Below are positions 1 to 8,344 of a stretch of 48,723 bases of DNA, piece by piece. Both the position numbers and the translations under genes were made by a program. Positions within the stretch are counted from its first letter, which is position 1. Each line of letters starts with the position of its first letter. Below the pieces are notes generated by a model. The model ran no database searches, was not told where the DNA came from, and saw only the letters and a list, made by a program, of their open reading frames with translations. The stretch spans positions 1-48,723 of the forward strand of contig CAXYVG010000020.1 of the NCBI GenBank assembly GCA_964292325.1. The letters run 5' to 3'. The stretch comes from CTSoil-075 sp964292325. GTDB taxonomy: Bacteria; Bacillota; Negativicutes; DSM-13327.

Positions 1-210
1 AATCAACAGCATGCACCACAAGGACAACGTCCAGCATATAATAATCAACAGCATGCACCACAAGGACAACGTCCAGCATATAATAATCAACAAAATGCAC
101 CACAAGGACAACGTCCAGCATATAACAATCAACAAAATGCACCACAAGGACAACGTCCAGCGTATAACAATCAACAGCATGCACCACAGGGACAACGTCC
201 AGCATATAAT
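1..210 (+). repeat. 42-bp tandem repeat in the infB N-terminal region
   Basis: Five head-to-tail copies of a 42-bp unit (1-42, 43-84, 85-126, 127-168, 169-210), differing by a few substitutions such as CAGCATGCA versus CAAAATGCA. In the infB frame each unit encodes a 14-residue peptide beginning NQQ(H/N)APQGQRPAYN. The array continues off the left edge, so its copy number is unknown. The unit length is a multiple of three, so copy changes keep the frame. IF2 N-terminal linkers are commonly low-complexity and variable in length. Confidence 0.95.
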
Positions 211-2184
211 AATCAGGCACCGCGTGCAAATGCGGGATCTCCGGGGTCTGCAAATCAAAATAGATCAGCAGCTCCTGCCAATAAGTTTGCTCAAAATACC
301 AATCGTCCACCTGCCAATAATAATGGCTTTAGAAATCAAGGAGCAGGCAACTATAATCGCAAACCACAACAACACCAAAATCGTAATAATCAATTTCGTC
401 CTGCTCCAGCTCCTAAAGTAGAAATACCAAAACCTAAAAATATTAAACTTGGTGAATCTACTCCAGTAAAAGAATTAGCAAGCAAACTGAGCATGCAAGT
501 TGGCGAAGTAATCAAAAAATTAATGATGCTTGGTGTCATGGCTACTATTAATCAGGATCTTGATTTTGATACTGCTTCCTTACTTGCAACCGAATTTGGT
601 GTTGAAGTACAAGAATTGCCACCAGAAGAAGATCCTACGGAAATTGCAGAAATCGAAGATGATCCTGCAAGCCTTGTTCTTAGACCGCCAGTAGTAACCG
701 TAATGGGACACGTAGATCATGGTAAAACATCTTTATTAGATTCTATTCGACAAACGCATGTAACATCACAAGAAGCTGGTGGAATAACCCAGCATATTGG
801 TGCCTATAACGTAACTTGTCAGGGTAAAAAGATTGTTTTCCTTGATACTCCTGGTCATGAAGCATTTACAGCGATGCGAGCACGTGGTGCGCAAGTCACT
901 GATATCGCAATTTTAGTTGTAGCTGCCGATGATGGTGTAATGCCACAGACAATTGAAGCCATTAATCATGCGAAATCTGCGAATGTACCAATTATTGTTG
1001 CTATTAATAAAATGGATCGCCCAGGTGCCAATCCTGATCGTGTAAAACAACAATTATCGGATCATGGTCTTGTTGCTGAAGATTGGGGTGGCGATGCCAT
1101 CATGGTACCTGTTTCGGCCCACAAGAAAACAGGCATCACTGATTTATTAGAAATGATTGTATTAGTTGCTGAAATGCAAGAAATTAAAGCCAATCCGAAT
1201 CGGCATGCATTTGGGACTATTATTGAAGCCAAACTAGATAAAGGTCGTGGCCCCGTTGCAACGGTCTTAGTACAAAAAGGAACACTGCGTATTGGCGACT
1301 CCATCATTGCAGGTATTGCCTATGGTAAGGTTCGTGCTATGATCAATGATCGCGGCGAAAAAGTAAAAAAAGCAGGTCCATCGACTCCAGTCGAAGTACT
1401 AGGTTTAGCTGATGTACCGGAAGCAGGCGACGATCTTGTTGCCGTAGATGAAAAAATAGCAAGAGCCGTAGCGGAAAAACGGATTGCGAAGAGACGTACC
1501 GATGAATTAATGCAATCACAAAAAGTTTCATTAGACGACTTATTTAAGCAAATCCAAGATGGTAATATCAAGGATCTTAACATTGTCATTAAGGCAGATG
1601 TACAAGGCTCTGTTGAAGCGTTACGTCAATCACTGCTTGCTTTAAACACTGGCAATGAAGAAGTACGAGTCAACATTGTGCATGCTGGTGTTGGTACGAT
1701 TAATGAATCTGATGTTATGCTTGCCTCTGCAGCCAATGCGCTGGTGATTGGTTTTAATGTTCGCCCTGATGCCAATGCTCGTAAAGCTGCAACTGCAGAA
1801 AAAGTAGACCTTCGAATGTATCGGATTATTTATGAAGCATTGAATGATGTAGAAGCTGCTATGACAGGAATGCTGGCACCTACATTTGAAGAAAACATAC
1901 AAGGTCGCGTAGAAATACGTCAAATCTTTACCATTTCTAAAGTCCTTATTGCTGGAGCATATGTATTAGAAGGTAAAATTTTAAATTCTTCCCAAGTTCG
2001 TGTTATACGTGATGGTATTGTGCTACATGAAGGTCCTCTTGAATCATTACGGCGTTTCAAAGATGACGTAAAAGAAGTAGCTGCTGGCTATGAATGTGGT
2101 GTCACAATTGATAATTTCCGAGATCTTAAAGAAGGCGATATCTTAGAAGCATTTACTATGGAAGAAATAAAACCTAAGGGTTAA
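1..2184 (+). CDS. infB: Translation initiation factor IF-2 (5'-truncated by the window edge)
   Basis: GTPase that positions initiator tRNA on the 30S subunit and promotes subunit joining. The frame is open from base 1, so the true start lies upstream; 727 codons are visible. Residues 1-70 are five copies of a 14-residue Gln/Asn/Pro-rich repeat, followed by a low-complexity basic linker to about residue 138, then an IF2 N-domain (about 139-210). The G domain starts near 228 with G1 GHVDHGKT (nt 706-729), GGITQHIG, DTPGHE, NKMD and SAH. The C-terminal part has the usual beta-barrel and initiator-tRNA-binding regions. It heads an operon with rbfA 19 bp downstream. An internal ATG at 493 is not the start, since the IF2_N domain begins before it. 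Confidence 0.97.
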   Translation, partial: NQQHAPQGQRPAYNNQQHAPQGQRPAYNNQQNAPQGQRPAYNNQQNAPQGQRPAYNNQQHAPQGQRPAYNNQAPRANAGSPGSANQNRSAAPANKFAQNTNRPPANNNGFRNQGAGNYNRKPQQHQNRNNQFRPAPAPKVEIPKPKNIKLGESTPVKELASKLSMQVGEVIKKLMMLGVMATINQDLDFDTASLLATEFGVEVQELPPEEDPTEIAEIEDDPASLVLRPPVVTVMGHVDHGKTSLLDSIRQTHVTSQEAGGITQHIGAYNVTCQGKKIVFLDTPGHEAFTAMRARGAQVTDIAILVVAADDGVMPQTIEAINHAKSANVPIIVAINKMDRPGANPDRVKQQLSDHGLVAEDWGGDAIMVPVSAHKKTGITDLLEMIVLVAEMQEIKANPNRHAFGTIIEAKLDKGRGPVATVLVQKGTLRIGDSIIAGIAYGKVRAMINDRGEKVKKAGPSTPVEVLGLADVPEAGDDLVAVDEKIARAVAEKRIAKRRTDELMQSQKVSLDDLFKQIQDGNIKDLNIVIKADVQGSVEALRQSLLALNTGNEEVRVNIVHAGVGTINESDVMLASAANALVIGFNVRPDANARKAATAEKVDLRMYRIIYEALNDVEAAMTGMLAPTFEENIQGRVEIRQIFTISKVLIAGAYVLEGKILNSSQVRVIRDGIVLHEGPLESLRRFKDDVKEVAAGYECGVTIDNFRDLKEGDILEAFTMEEIKPKG

Positions 2185-2203
2185 AAAAGAAGGTCAGATA
2201 TAT

Positions 2204-2560
2204 ATGGGGCAACTGCGAGTTGAAAAAGTACAAGAATTAATTAAACAAGAAATTAGTAAAATTATTCTATCTGAGATTAAAGACCCCAGAGTCGGTTTTG
2301 TTACTGTAACGCAAGTAGAAGTGACTGGTGATTTGCTCAGTGCGAAAATTTATGTTAGTTTAATGGGCAGTGATGAAGAAAAAGCAGATACCTGGAAAGG
2401 ACTACAAAGTTCTTTAGGCTATATGCGTGCTGAAATAGGTAAAAGGATTCGCATGCGACTTACCCCAACGTTATCCTTACATCTAGATGATTCATTGAAT
2501 TATAGCGCCCATATCCAAGAGTTATTGCTTAAAATCAAAGAGGAAGAGAGTAAACAATAA
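2204..2560 (+). CDS. rbfA: 30S ribosome-binding factor A
   Basis: Small KH-type protein that binds immature 30S subunits and assists late 16S rRNA 5'-end maturation, especially in the cold. The 118-residue length is typical. The N-terminus (LRVEKVQELIKQEISKII) and the central KDPRVGFVTVTQVEVTGDL segment are characteristic of the family. The ATG at 2204 follows an AGAAGG-type ribosome site. It sits 19 bp after infB and 3 bp before nrnA, the standard Firmicute order, so it is very likely co-transcribed with both. Confidence 0.96.
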   Translation: MGQLRVEKVQELIKQEISKIILSEIKDPRVGFVTVTQVEVTGDLLSAKIYVSLMGSDEEKADTWKGLQSSLGYMRAEIGKRIRMRLTPTLSLHLDDSLNYSAHIQELLLKIKEEESKQ

Positions 2561-2563
2561 ACT

Positions 2564-3517
2564 ATGGATTTTTCACTGCAACAAACAGCTACACTTATAC
2601 AAAATAGTAATGTAATCATTCTCACCGCTCATGTCCAGCCTGATGGAGACTGTTTAGGCTCTATGCTCGCTCTTCATCACTATCTTCTAGCACTTGGCAA
2701 AGATGTGAGCATGGTACTAGACGATGATATACCAGTTCTCTATAAATTTCTCCCAGGTCAGGAAATGATTAACAAACCAGCAGCCAAAGTACTCAATGCT
2801 GATTTATTAATTATTCTTGATGCGAGTGATTTGGAACGGATTGGTCACGTGAAAGAGCATGTTAATGCTCCGATTTTAAATATTGATCATCATCTTTCTA
2901 ATACAAAATTTGCAGATTATTGGTATATTGATACACAGTCAGCTGCAACAGGTGAAATTATTTTGCAACTTCTAACACTGTTAGATGCAAAGATTACTGC
3001 TGATATGGCAACCTGTTTATATACCGCGATTGCTACTGACTGTGGTTTCTTTCGCTATGCAAATACCTCAGTGCAGACCATGCGCTCTGCCGCTGATCTA
3101 ATGGAATATGGTGCAAAGCCATATATTATTTCTGAATATATGGAAACCAAATCGTTTGATAGCATTTTGACCTTAGGAAAAGTATTAGAAACTTTGGAGC
3201 TTCATTATCATGGTAAAATTGCTACCATAACCATCTTGCCCAATACATTAAGTAATCTTGATAGTTCCGAAGGATTTATTAATTACCCACGAATGATTGA
3301 CGGCGTAGAGATTGCGATCATGTTTAAAGTTATGAATGATGGCATGATTCGAATTAGCTTCCGCTCCAAAACAGTAGATGTTAGTAAATTAGCATTATCT
3401 TTCGGTGGTGGCGGACATGCTCGGGCTGCTGGTTGCGCCATTATGGGTGTAATTGAAGACGTTACAACCGAGGTGCTTCATACGGCAATCAAACACCTTA
3501 GTGAGAAAATATCATGA
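2564..3517 (+). CDS. nrnA: Bifunctional oligoribonuclease / pAp phosphatase (DHH family)
   Basis: DHH-DHHA1 phosphoesterase that degrades short RNA oligomers (nanoRNA) and dephosphorylates 3'-phosphoadenosine 5'-phosphate. Metal-binding motifs are visible: QPDGDC near residue 26, DASD around residue 88, and the DHH signature IDHH near residue 107. The C-terminal DHHA1 nucleotide-binding loop reads GGGGHARAAG (about residues 283-292). The 317-residue length fits NrnA. The stop codon overlaps the truB start (ATGA at 3514-3517), implying translational coupling. The exact substrate range cannot be told from sequence. Confidence 0.94.
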   Translation: MDFSLQQTATLIQNSNVIILTAHVQPDGDCLGSMLALHHYLLALGKDVSMVLDDDIPVLYKFLPGQEMINKPAAKVLNADLLIILDASDLERIGHVKEHVNAPILNIDHHLSNTKFADYWYIDTQSAATGEIILQLLTLLDAKITADMATCLYTAIATDCGFFRYANTSVQTMRSAADLMEYGAKPYIISEYMETKSFDSILTLGKVLETLELHYHGKIATITILPNTLSNLDSSEGFINYPRMIDGVEIAIMFKVMNDGMIRISFRSKTVDVSKLALSFGGGGHARAAGCAIMGVIEDVTTEVLHTAIKHLSEKIS

Positions 3518-4395
3518 TTGGTGGGTTAATTAATATTATAAAACCACCAGGTATGACCTCTCATGATGTAGTTTCCTTTATTCGCCGAACCTATCAGCTC
3601 AAACGTGTAGGTCATGCTGGTACATTAGATCCAGCAGCGGCAGGCATATTACCAGTAGCGATCGGACAATCTACACGACTACTTGAATATATGACGGATA
3701 CAGATAAAAGTTATCGTGTAGAACTTACGATTGGTTATGAAACCGATACTGGTGATGATACAGGTATCGTTACAAATGTTGTAGATTGCAGCATGCCTAC
3801 TACCGTAGAATTAGAGAAAGTATTATCCTCTTTTCTTGGTACGATTGAACAAATTCCGCCCATGTATTCTGCTATCAAAGTACAAGGGAAAAAATTATAT
3901 GAACTAGCACGAGCTGGTGTTACCATCGAAAGAAAATCTAGAACAATCCAGATTACCAATATTACGTTGCTAAAACGAGACTCAAAAAAAATATTGTTTG
4001 ATGTAACATGTTCAAAGGGGACATATATTCGTTCCCTCTGTACTGATATTGGAAAAAAGATAAATTGTCCTGTTGTGATGTCTTTTTTAGTGCGCACACG
4101 AGTAGGAACATTTTCCCTGGACCAAGCGGTTACGTTAGAAGAAATAGCAGAGAATCCCAAGCATGCTCTTTTATCAACAGATTTTGCCTTAGACTATATA
4201 CCAAAGGTGATACTGTCTAAAGAAATTGCAACTGCATTTCAGCATGGTCAAATCATTCCAACTAGTGCGGTTGATGTATCTGGTCAAGTATTGTTCAGAA
4301 TCTATAATCATCAACATGATTTTATTGGTATTGGACAAAAAAGACCTGGTATTGCAGCGATTACGCCAGTAAAAGTATTGACATCAGGACAGTAA
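3514..4395 (+). CDS. truB: tRNA pseudouridine(55) synthase
   Basis: Isomerises U55 in the T-loop of tRNAs to pseudouridine. The catalytic motif GHAGTLDPAAAG (residues about 33-44, with the nucleophilic Asp in TLD) is intact, and the downstream TruB signature K(V/Q)GKKLYELAR is also present. The 293-residue length includes a C-terminal PUA-like region. Start and stop overlap with nrnA by 4 nt, and ribF follows after a 33-bp gap, giving the common truB-ribF pair. Family assignment is secure. Confidence 0.96.
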   Translation: MIGGLINIIKPPGMTSHDVVSFIRRTYQLKRVGHAGTLDPAAAGILPVAIGQSTRLLEYMTDTDKSYRVELTIGYETDTGDDTGIVTNVVDCSMPTTVELEKVLSSFLGTIEQIPPMYSAIKVQGKKLYELARAGVTIERKSRTIQITNITLLKRDSKKILFDVTCSKGTYIRSLCTDIGKKINCPVVMSFLVRTRVGTFSLDQAVTLEEIAENPKHALLSTDFALDYIPKVILSKEIATAFQHGQIIPTSAVDVSGQVLFRIYNHQHDFIGIGQKRPGIAAITPVKVLTSGQ

Positions 4396-4428
4396 ATGAT
4401 AAGTATTGTAATTTGTGTGGTGTAAAAT

Positions 4429-5352
4429 ATGGAAATCGTAACTCAATTGACAGCTTTAAATGTTAAATATCCTGGAATTACAATGGCCTTGGGTACCTTT
4501 GATGGTATACATCTTGGTCATCAACAAATTATTTCACAAGCTGTGGATTTAGCTCGTCAAATCAATGGCACTAGCGTAGTATTTACGTTCAGTAATCATC
4601 CCTTATCAATCGTTGCACCAGAGCGCCAGCCATTGCAATTAGTCACCCAAGAAGATAAGGCTGAACTAATTGCTGAGCTAGGTGTCGATATTTTGCTGAC
4701 CATTCCTTTTACTCCCGAATTTTTACAACTTTCGGCAACTGATTTTATTCGGCTACTTTTGGAAAATTTAAGTCCTAAGCACATTGTAGTGGGGCCAAAC
4801 TACTACTTTGGCTACAATCGTAGTGGTACACCAGAGATGTTGCAACAAGCAGGTAAAAAGAATGGATTTGATGTAAACATACATCCAATCGTCTATCTAA
4901 AAAATACGATTGTTAGTAGTACACTAATACGCAAAATGATTAGTGCTGGTAAGGTTGAGCAAGCATCTTTTCTGCTCGGGAGACAATTTAAAATCAAAGG
5001 CCTTGTTATTCATGGAGAGAAACGTGGTCGAACATTAGGTTATCCAACCATTAATCTAGAAATCTCTAATGAACTAGTATTACCTGCTAATGGTGTATAC
5101 GCAGTAACAATAGATATTGGCCGTATACAGTATAACGGCATTGCCAATATTGGTACAAATCCAACTTTTAATGGTATACAACGTCATCTAGAAGCCCATA
5201 TTTTAGATTTTGCTGGTGACTTGTACGGAACAACCGTTACAGTAACCTTCTTGCAACACATTCGTGAGCAACAGAAATTTTCAAGTGCCGATGAATTGAA
5301 AATGCAAATTGGTCAAGATATTAAAGCAGCAAAACATTATTATACGAAATAA
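4429..5352 (+). CDS. ribF: Bifunctional riboflavin kinase / FAD synthetase
   Basis: Converts riboflavin to FMN and then FAD. The N-terminal nucleotidyltransferase half carries GTFDGIHLGHQQ (residues about 22-33), the HxGH-type adenylylation motif. The C-terminal kinase half carries GEKRGRTLGYPTINLE (about 197-212) and a GVYAV motif. At 307 residues it has the usual two-domain length. It is the last gene before the rpsO leader. No FMN riboswitch is visible in the 33 bp ahead of it, so it is probably read through from the infB operon. Confidence 0.96.
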   Translation: MEIVTQLTALNVKYPGITMALGTFDGIHLGHQQIISQAVDLARQINGTSVVFTFSNHPLSIVAPERQPLQLVTQEDKAELIAELGVDILLTIPFTPEFLQLSATDFIRLLLENLSPKHIVVGPNYYFGYNRSGTPEMLQQAGKKNGFDVNIHPIVYLKNTIVSSTLIRKMISAGKVEQASFLLGRQFKIKGLVIHGEKRGRTLGYPTINLEISNELVLPANGVYAVTIDIGRIQYNGIANIGTNPTFNGIQRHLEAHILDFAGDLYGTTVTVTFLQHIREQQKFSSADELKMQIGQDIKAAKHYYTK

Positions 5353-5376
5353 ATATAAAATATAAAGCCAACACTG

Positions 5377-5405
5377 TTTACAAGGTATACGCTTTATGAT
5401 AAAGT
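5377..5405 (+). promoter_or_regulatory. Possible sigma-A promoter for rpsO
   Basis: A TTTACA box (5377-5382) and TAAAGT (5400-5405) are separated by 17 bp in the ribF-rpsO gap. Both boxes are imperfect, so this is a weak call, but it would start transcription just ahead of the structured rpsO leader. Confidence 0.35.
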
Positions 5406-5410
5406 ATATC

Positions 5411-5460
5411 TTGTTGATGACGCGCTATGATTGTGTCATCATAGATAACCATAGCGAGGA
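5411..5460 (+). promoter_or_regulatory. rpsO leader with pseudoknot-capable structure (candidate S15 autoregulatory site)
   Basis: Two 7-bp complementary pairs interleave: TGATGAC (5415-5421) with GTCATCA (5435-5441), and CGCTATG (5423-5429) with CATAGCG (5450-5456). Their order makes an H-type pseudoknot possible. A third pairing, CTATGAT (5425-5431) with ATCATAG (5438-5444), forms a simple hairpin that competes with both. Known S15 leaders in other bacteria switch between alternative hairpins or a pseudoknot upstream of rpsO, so autoregulation by S15 is a reasonable inference. The ribosome-binding site lies about 50 nt further on, so how it would be masked is not evident. Confidence 0.5.
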
Positions 5461-5520
5461 TGTTCGATTCTCCAACGATTATCTTGGCTAGTGGGGATAT
5501 ATAATGAGGAGGGTACTATT

Positions 5521-5787
5521 ATGTTAACAACAGAATTAAAACAATCTTTAATTGAACAGTATCGATTACATGAGGCTGATACTGGATCACCAGAAGTACA
5601 AATTGCTATTTTAACTGAACGCATCAATTATTTGACTGGTCATTTAAAAGAGCATAAAAAAGATCATCATTCCAGACGTGGTCTTTTGAAAATGGTTGGT
5701 CAACGTAGAAATTTATTAAATTATTTACGTAATAATGATATAGAGCGTTACCGTACTATTCTTGAAAAACTTAACTTGAGAAAGTAA
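5521..5787 (+). CDS. rpsO: 30S ribosomal protein S15
   Basis: Primary 16S rRNA-binding protein of the 30S platform. Its 88 residues contain the family signature HEADTGSPEVQIAILTERI and the basic segment KDHHSRRGLLKMVGQRRNLL. The start at 5521 is chosen because GAGGAGGG (5506-5513) sits at correct spacing; an in-frame upstream GTG at 5491 would add ten residues not found in S15. It is followed by a hairpin terminator element and then pnp, the conserved rpsO-pnp arrangement. Confidence 0.97.
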   Translation: MLTTELKQSLIEQYRLHEADTGSPEVQIAILTERINYLTGHLKEHKKDHHSRRGLLKMVGQRRNLLNYLRNNDIERYRTILEKLNLRK

Positions 5788-5805
5788 GAATCTTTTTCAA
5801 CTATC

Positions 5806-5867
5806 TAAGAAAGGGACTAAGGCTTTTGCCCGCGTCAAGGACTTGGCACAAGCCAAGTCCTTTCTTA
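5806..5867 (+). repeat. Family II hairpin element / terminator after rpsO
   Basis: A long imperfect hairpin. The left arm (5806-5830) begins TAAGAAAGG and ends GGCTTTTGCC; the right arm (5845-5867) begins GGCACAAGCC and ends TTTCTTA. The region between is CGCGTCAAGGACTT. A shorter alternative hairpin, AAGGACTTGGC (5837-5847) with GCCAAGTCCTT (5852-5862) and loop ACAA, looks like an intrinsic terminator. Related elements at 34817-34879 and 34914-34974 keep the outer GTAAG/CTTAC ends and the loop but have different stems. Confidence 0.7.
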
Positions 5868-5870
5868 CTA

Positions 5871-5940
5871 TATATAAAACACTAAGATTTTTACAGGCCG
5901 ACTAACGATATAGATATAATTTACTTAGTATGTCATATAT
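5871..5940 (-). repeat. Family I dispersed element, copy G (short, inverted orientation)
   Basis: The ends are inverted: ACACTAAG (5879-5886) against CTTAGTATG (5924-5932), each flanked by TA-rich sequence. Read on the minus strand it matches the copy at 35527-35613 nearly end to end: shared blocks include CACTAAG, TTTACAGGC, GACTAAC, ATATAGAT and ATTTACTTAGT. The central part, about 18 bp in the 35.5-kb copy, is deleted. Being in the opposite orientation to the other copies argues for a mobile, MITE-like element rather than a fixed regulatory site. Together with the preceding hairpin and about 190 bp of unassigned AT-rich sequence it fills the 350-bp gap between rpsO and pnp. Confidence 0.7.
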
Positions 5941-6137
5941 CCATCAACATAAATTGGCATTCGATGCTAGCTCCATCAAAAGAACACATTTGTGTTATTT
6001 TGATGATCACAGCAATTATTTCCTTATTTATTGTTATTATATTTTATAAATTAGCTAATAATAAAGGAAATACTAAAAAAAATGTCGAAGATTTAACTTT
6101 GATAATAGCACAGAGATACATAGGAGGAAGATCATAC

Positions 6138-8228
6138 ATGCATACATTCCAAATGCAATTAGGCAATAGAACACTGATTATAGAATCAGGTAAAATGGCT
6201 AAACAAGCAGGTGGGGCCGTATTAGTTAGATATGGCGATACAGCTGTACTTGTCACTGCTACAGCATCTGCTGAGCCACGAGAAGGAATGGATTTTTTCC
6301 CATTAACCGTTGATTATGAAGAAAAACTCTATTCTGTAGGTAAAATTCCGGGAGGGTTTATTAAGCGTGAAGGACGTCCAAGTGAATCTTCCATTCTCGC
6401 TAGTCGTCTGATTGATAGACCGATTCGTCCATTATTTGCTAGTGGATTTCGTAATGATGTACAAGTCGTGGCAACGGTATTATCTGTCGATCAAGACAAT
6501 CCACCAGAAATCCCAGCAATGATTGGTGCATCCTGTGCACTGTCGATTTCAGATATTCCATTTAATGGTCCAATGGGTGGGGTACGAGTTGGTATTATTG
6601 ATGGCCAATTGATTATCAATCCAACCGTTGAACAGCAAAAACTTAGCGAACTTAACTTAGTCGTAGCTGGTACCAAAGATGCTGTATTGATGGTAGAAGC
6701 TGCTGCAAATGAGTTATCAGAAGATATTATATTAAAGGCTATTAATTTTGGTCATGATGCCATTCGTGAAATTGTTGCTTTTCAAGAAACAATGATTGCT
6801 GAAATTGGCAAACCAAAACGTGAAATTAATTTTTACGAAATACCCGGTGATATCAATGCTGCTGTACGTAGCTATGCGACAGATAGTTTAACTGCTGCCG
6901 TTACTAATCCTGATAAACAATCAAGAGAAAGTAATCTAAAAAAAGTTAAAAAACAAATTAGTGAACATTTTGCTACTATCTATCCTGATAGTAATAAAGA
7001 TGTACAAAATATGGTTCAAAAACTCCTTAAAGAAATCGTGCGCAAAATGATAACCGTAGATAAAATACGCCCCGACGGTCGTGGCTTAGAAGAAGTACGG
7101 CCTATTACCTGTGAAGTCGGTTTATTGGCTCGTACACATGGTTCGGCATTATTTACTCGTGGACAAACTCAAGCACTGACAATCACTACGCTAGGTGCAA
7201 TGGGTGATGAGCAAATTCTTGATGGTCTAGGTGTAGAAGAATCAAAACGTTATATGCATCACTATAATTTCCCATCATTCAGTGTTGGCGAAACAAGACC
7301 ATCTCGCGGTCCTGGACGCAGAGAGATTGGTCATGGCGCATTAGCAGAAAAAGCATTAGTACCAGTTATTCCAAATGAAGTAGAATTTCCTTACACCATT
7401 CGCTTAGTATCTGAAATTTTAGAATCAAATGGTTCTAGTTCAATGGCTAGTGTTTGCGGTAGTACCTTATCTCTGCTTGATGCTGGTGTTCCTATTAAAC
7501 GTCCAGTCTCAGGTGTTGCTATGGGACTTGTAAAAGATGGAGACCATTATACAATACTAACAGATATCCAAGGTATGGAAGATGCTTTAGGCGATATGGA
7601 CTTTAAAGTAGCTGGTACAACGGATGGTATTACTGCCATTCAGATGGATATAAAAATTGCTGGTATAACCAGAGAAATTTTAACATCCGCCCTGGCACAA
7701 GCGAAACGTGGTCGTATGCATATCATGGGTAAAATTATGGACGTTATTAGTCAACCACGAGCTGAATTATCAGCATTTGCTCCTCGTATTATCACAATGT
7801 CCATTCATCCAGATAAAATTCGCGATGTAATTGGACCTGGTGGTAAAACAATTAAAAAGATCATTGAAGAAACTGGTGTAAAAATCGACATTCAAGATGA
7901 TGGTAAAGTATTTATTGCTGCCATTGATATGGAAGCAGGACAAAAAGCGGTAACGATCATTGATACATTGGTCCGAGATGTTGAGCTTGGCTCTACCTAT
8001 ACAGGTAAAGTTACTCGGATTATGAACTTTGGTGCTTTTGTCGAAATTTTGCCTGGTAAAGAAGGTCTTGTTCATATCTCTCAATTAGCTCTTGAGCGTG
8101 TAGAAAAAGTTGAAGATATTGTAAAAGTCGGTGACGAAATTATCGTAAAAGTAACCGAAATTGATCGTCAAGGACGAGTGAATCTTTCTCGAAAAGAGCT
8201 ATTAGCTGCTGAAGCTGCGAATAAATAA
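6138..8228 (+). CDS. pnp: Polyribonucleotide nucleotidyltransferase (PNPase)
   Basis: Phosphorolytic 3'-5' exoribonuclease of mRNA decay. Its 696 residues hold two RNase PH-like domains, a helical linker, a KH domain with GPGGKTIKKIIEETG (about residues 558-572) and a C-terminal S1 domain (about 618-690, GKVTRIMNFGAFVEILPGKEG). The ATG at 6138 is preceded by AGGAGGAAG (6122-6130) and starts right at the conserved N-terminus (FQMQLGNRTLIIESG). The frame stays open upstream to 5964 and would encode a hydrophobic stretch, but that extension has no ribosome site. A terminator follows the stop. Confidence 0.97.
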   Translation: MHTFQMQLGNRTLIIESGKMAKQAGGAVLVRYGDTAVLVTATASAEPREGMDFFPLTVDYEEKLYSVGKIPGGFIKREGRPSESSILASRLIDRPIRPLFASGFRNDVQVVATVLSVDQDNPPEIPAMIGASCALSISDIPFNGPMGGVRVGIIDGQLIINPTVEQQKLSELNLVVAGTKDAVLMVEAAANELSEDIILKAINFGHDAIREIVAFQETMIAEIGKPKREINFYEIPGDINAAVRSYATDSLTAAVTNPDKQSRESNLKKVKKQISEHFATIYPDSNKDVQNMVQKLLKEIVRKMITVDKIRPDGRGLEEVRPITCEVGLLARTHGSALFTRGQTQALTITTLGAMGDEQILDGLGVEESKRYMHHYNFPSFSVGETRPSRGPGRREIGHGALAEKALVPVIPNEVEFPYTIRLVSEILESNGSSSMASVCGSTLSLLDAGVPIKRPVSGVAMGLVKDGDHYTILTDIQGMEDALGDMDFKVAGTTDGITAIQMDIKIAGITREILTSALAQAKRGRMHIMGKIMDVISQPRAELSAFAPRIITMSIHPDKIRDVIGPGGKTIKKIIEETGVKIDIQDDGKVFIAAIDMEAGQKAVTIIDTLVRDVELGSTYTGKVTRIMNFGAFVEILPGKEGLVHISQLALERVEKVEDIVKVGDEIIVKVTEIDRQGRVNLSRKELLAAEAANK

Positions 8229-8249
8229 CCATATTATGTTCATGATTAA

Positions 8250-8280
8250 AGCATAGACCGTACGGTTTATGCTTTTTTTT
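8250..8280 (+). terminator. Intrinsic terminator after pnp
   Basis: GCATAGACCG (8251-8260) pairs with CGGTTTATGC (8263-8272) through one G-T wobble, followed by a run of eight T (to 8280). This is a textbook rho-independent terminator. Confidence 0.9.
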
Positions 8281-8339
8281 CATAAAAACCTCCTCAAAGT
8301 CATACAGTAATAGAAAGAAATGTATGACTTTGAGGTGAT
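8279..8339 (+). promoter_or_regulatory. 14-bp perfect dyad over the ylxY-like ribosome site, with sigma-E-like boxes
   Basis: CCTCAAAGTCATAC (8292-8305) and GTATGACTTTGAGG (8322-8335) form a perfect 14-bp inverted repeat with a 16-nt loop. The right arm contains the GAGG of the ribosome-binding site (8332-8339), so in RNA the hairpin would hide it. Alternatively, TTCATAAA (8279-8286) and CATACAGT (8301-8308) at 14-bp spacing resemble the mother-cell sigma-E consensus. Transcription would then start inside the dyad, which would act as a DNA operator instead. Sequence alone does not separate the two readings. Confidence 0.5.
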
Positions 8340-8344
8340 TCATT

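Noticed and set aside
1..210. CRISPR-like array
   Set aside because: Units are directly adjacent with no unique spacers, and the array is in frame within infB.
11..421. Open frame of 136 codons over the 42-bp repeats
   Set aside because: It is a shifted frame of the infB coding sequence; the infB frame is open from base 1 and encodes the IF2 linker and N-domain.
8140..8343. Minus-strand open frame with a good GAGGAGG site before an internal ATG (8283)
   Set aside because: It runs through the pnp terminator and antisense to the pnp 3' end, with low-complexity content; most likely chance created by the dyad arm.
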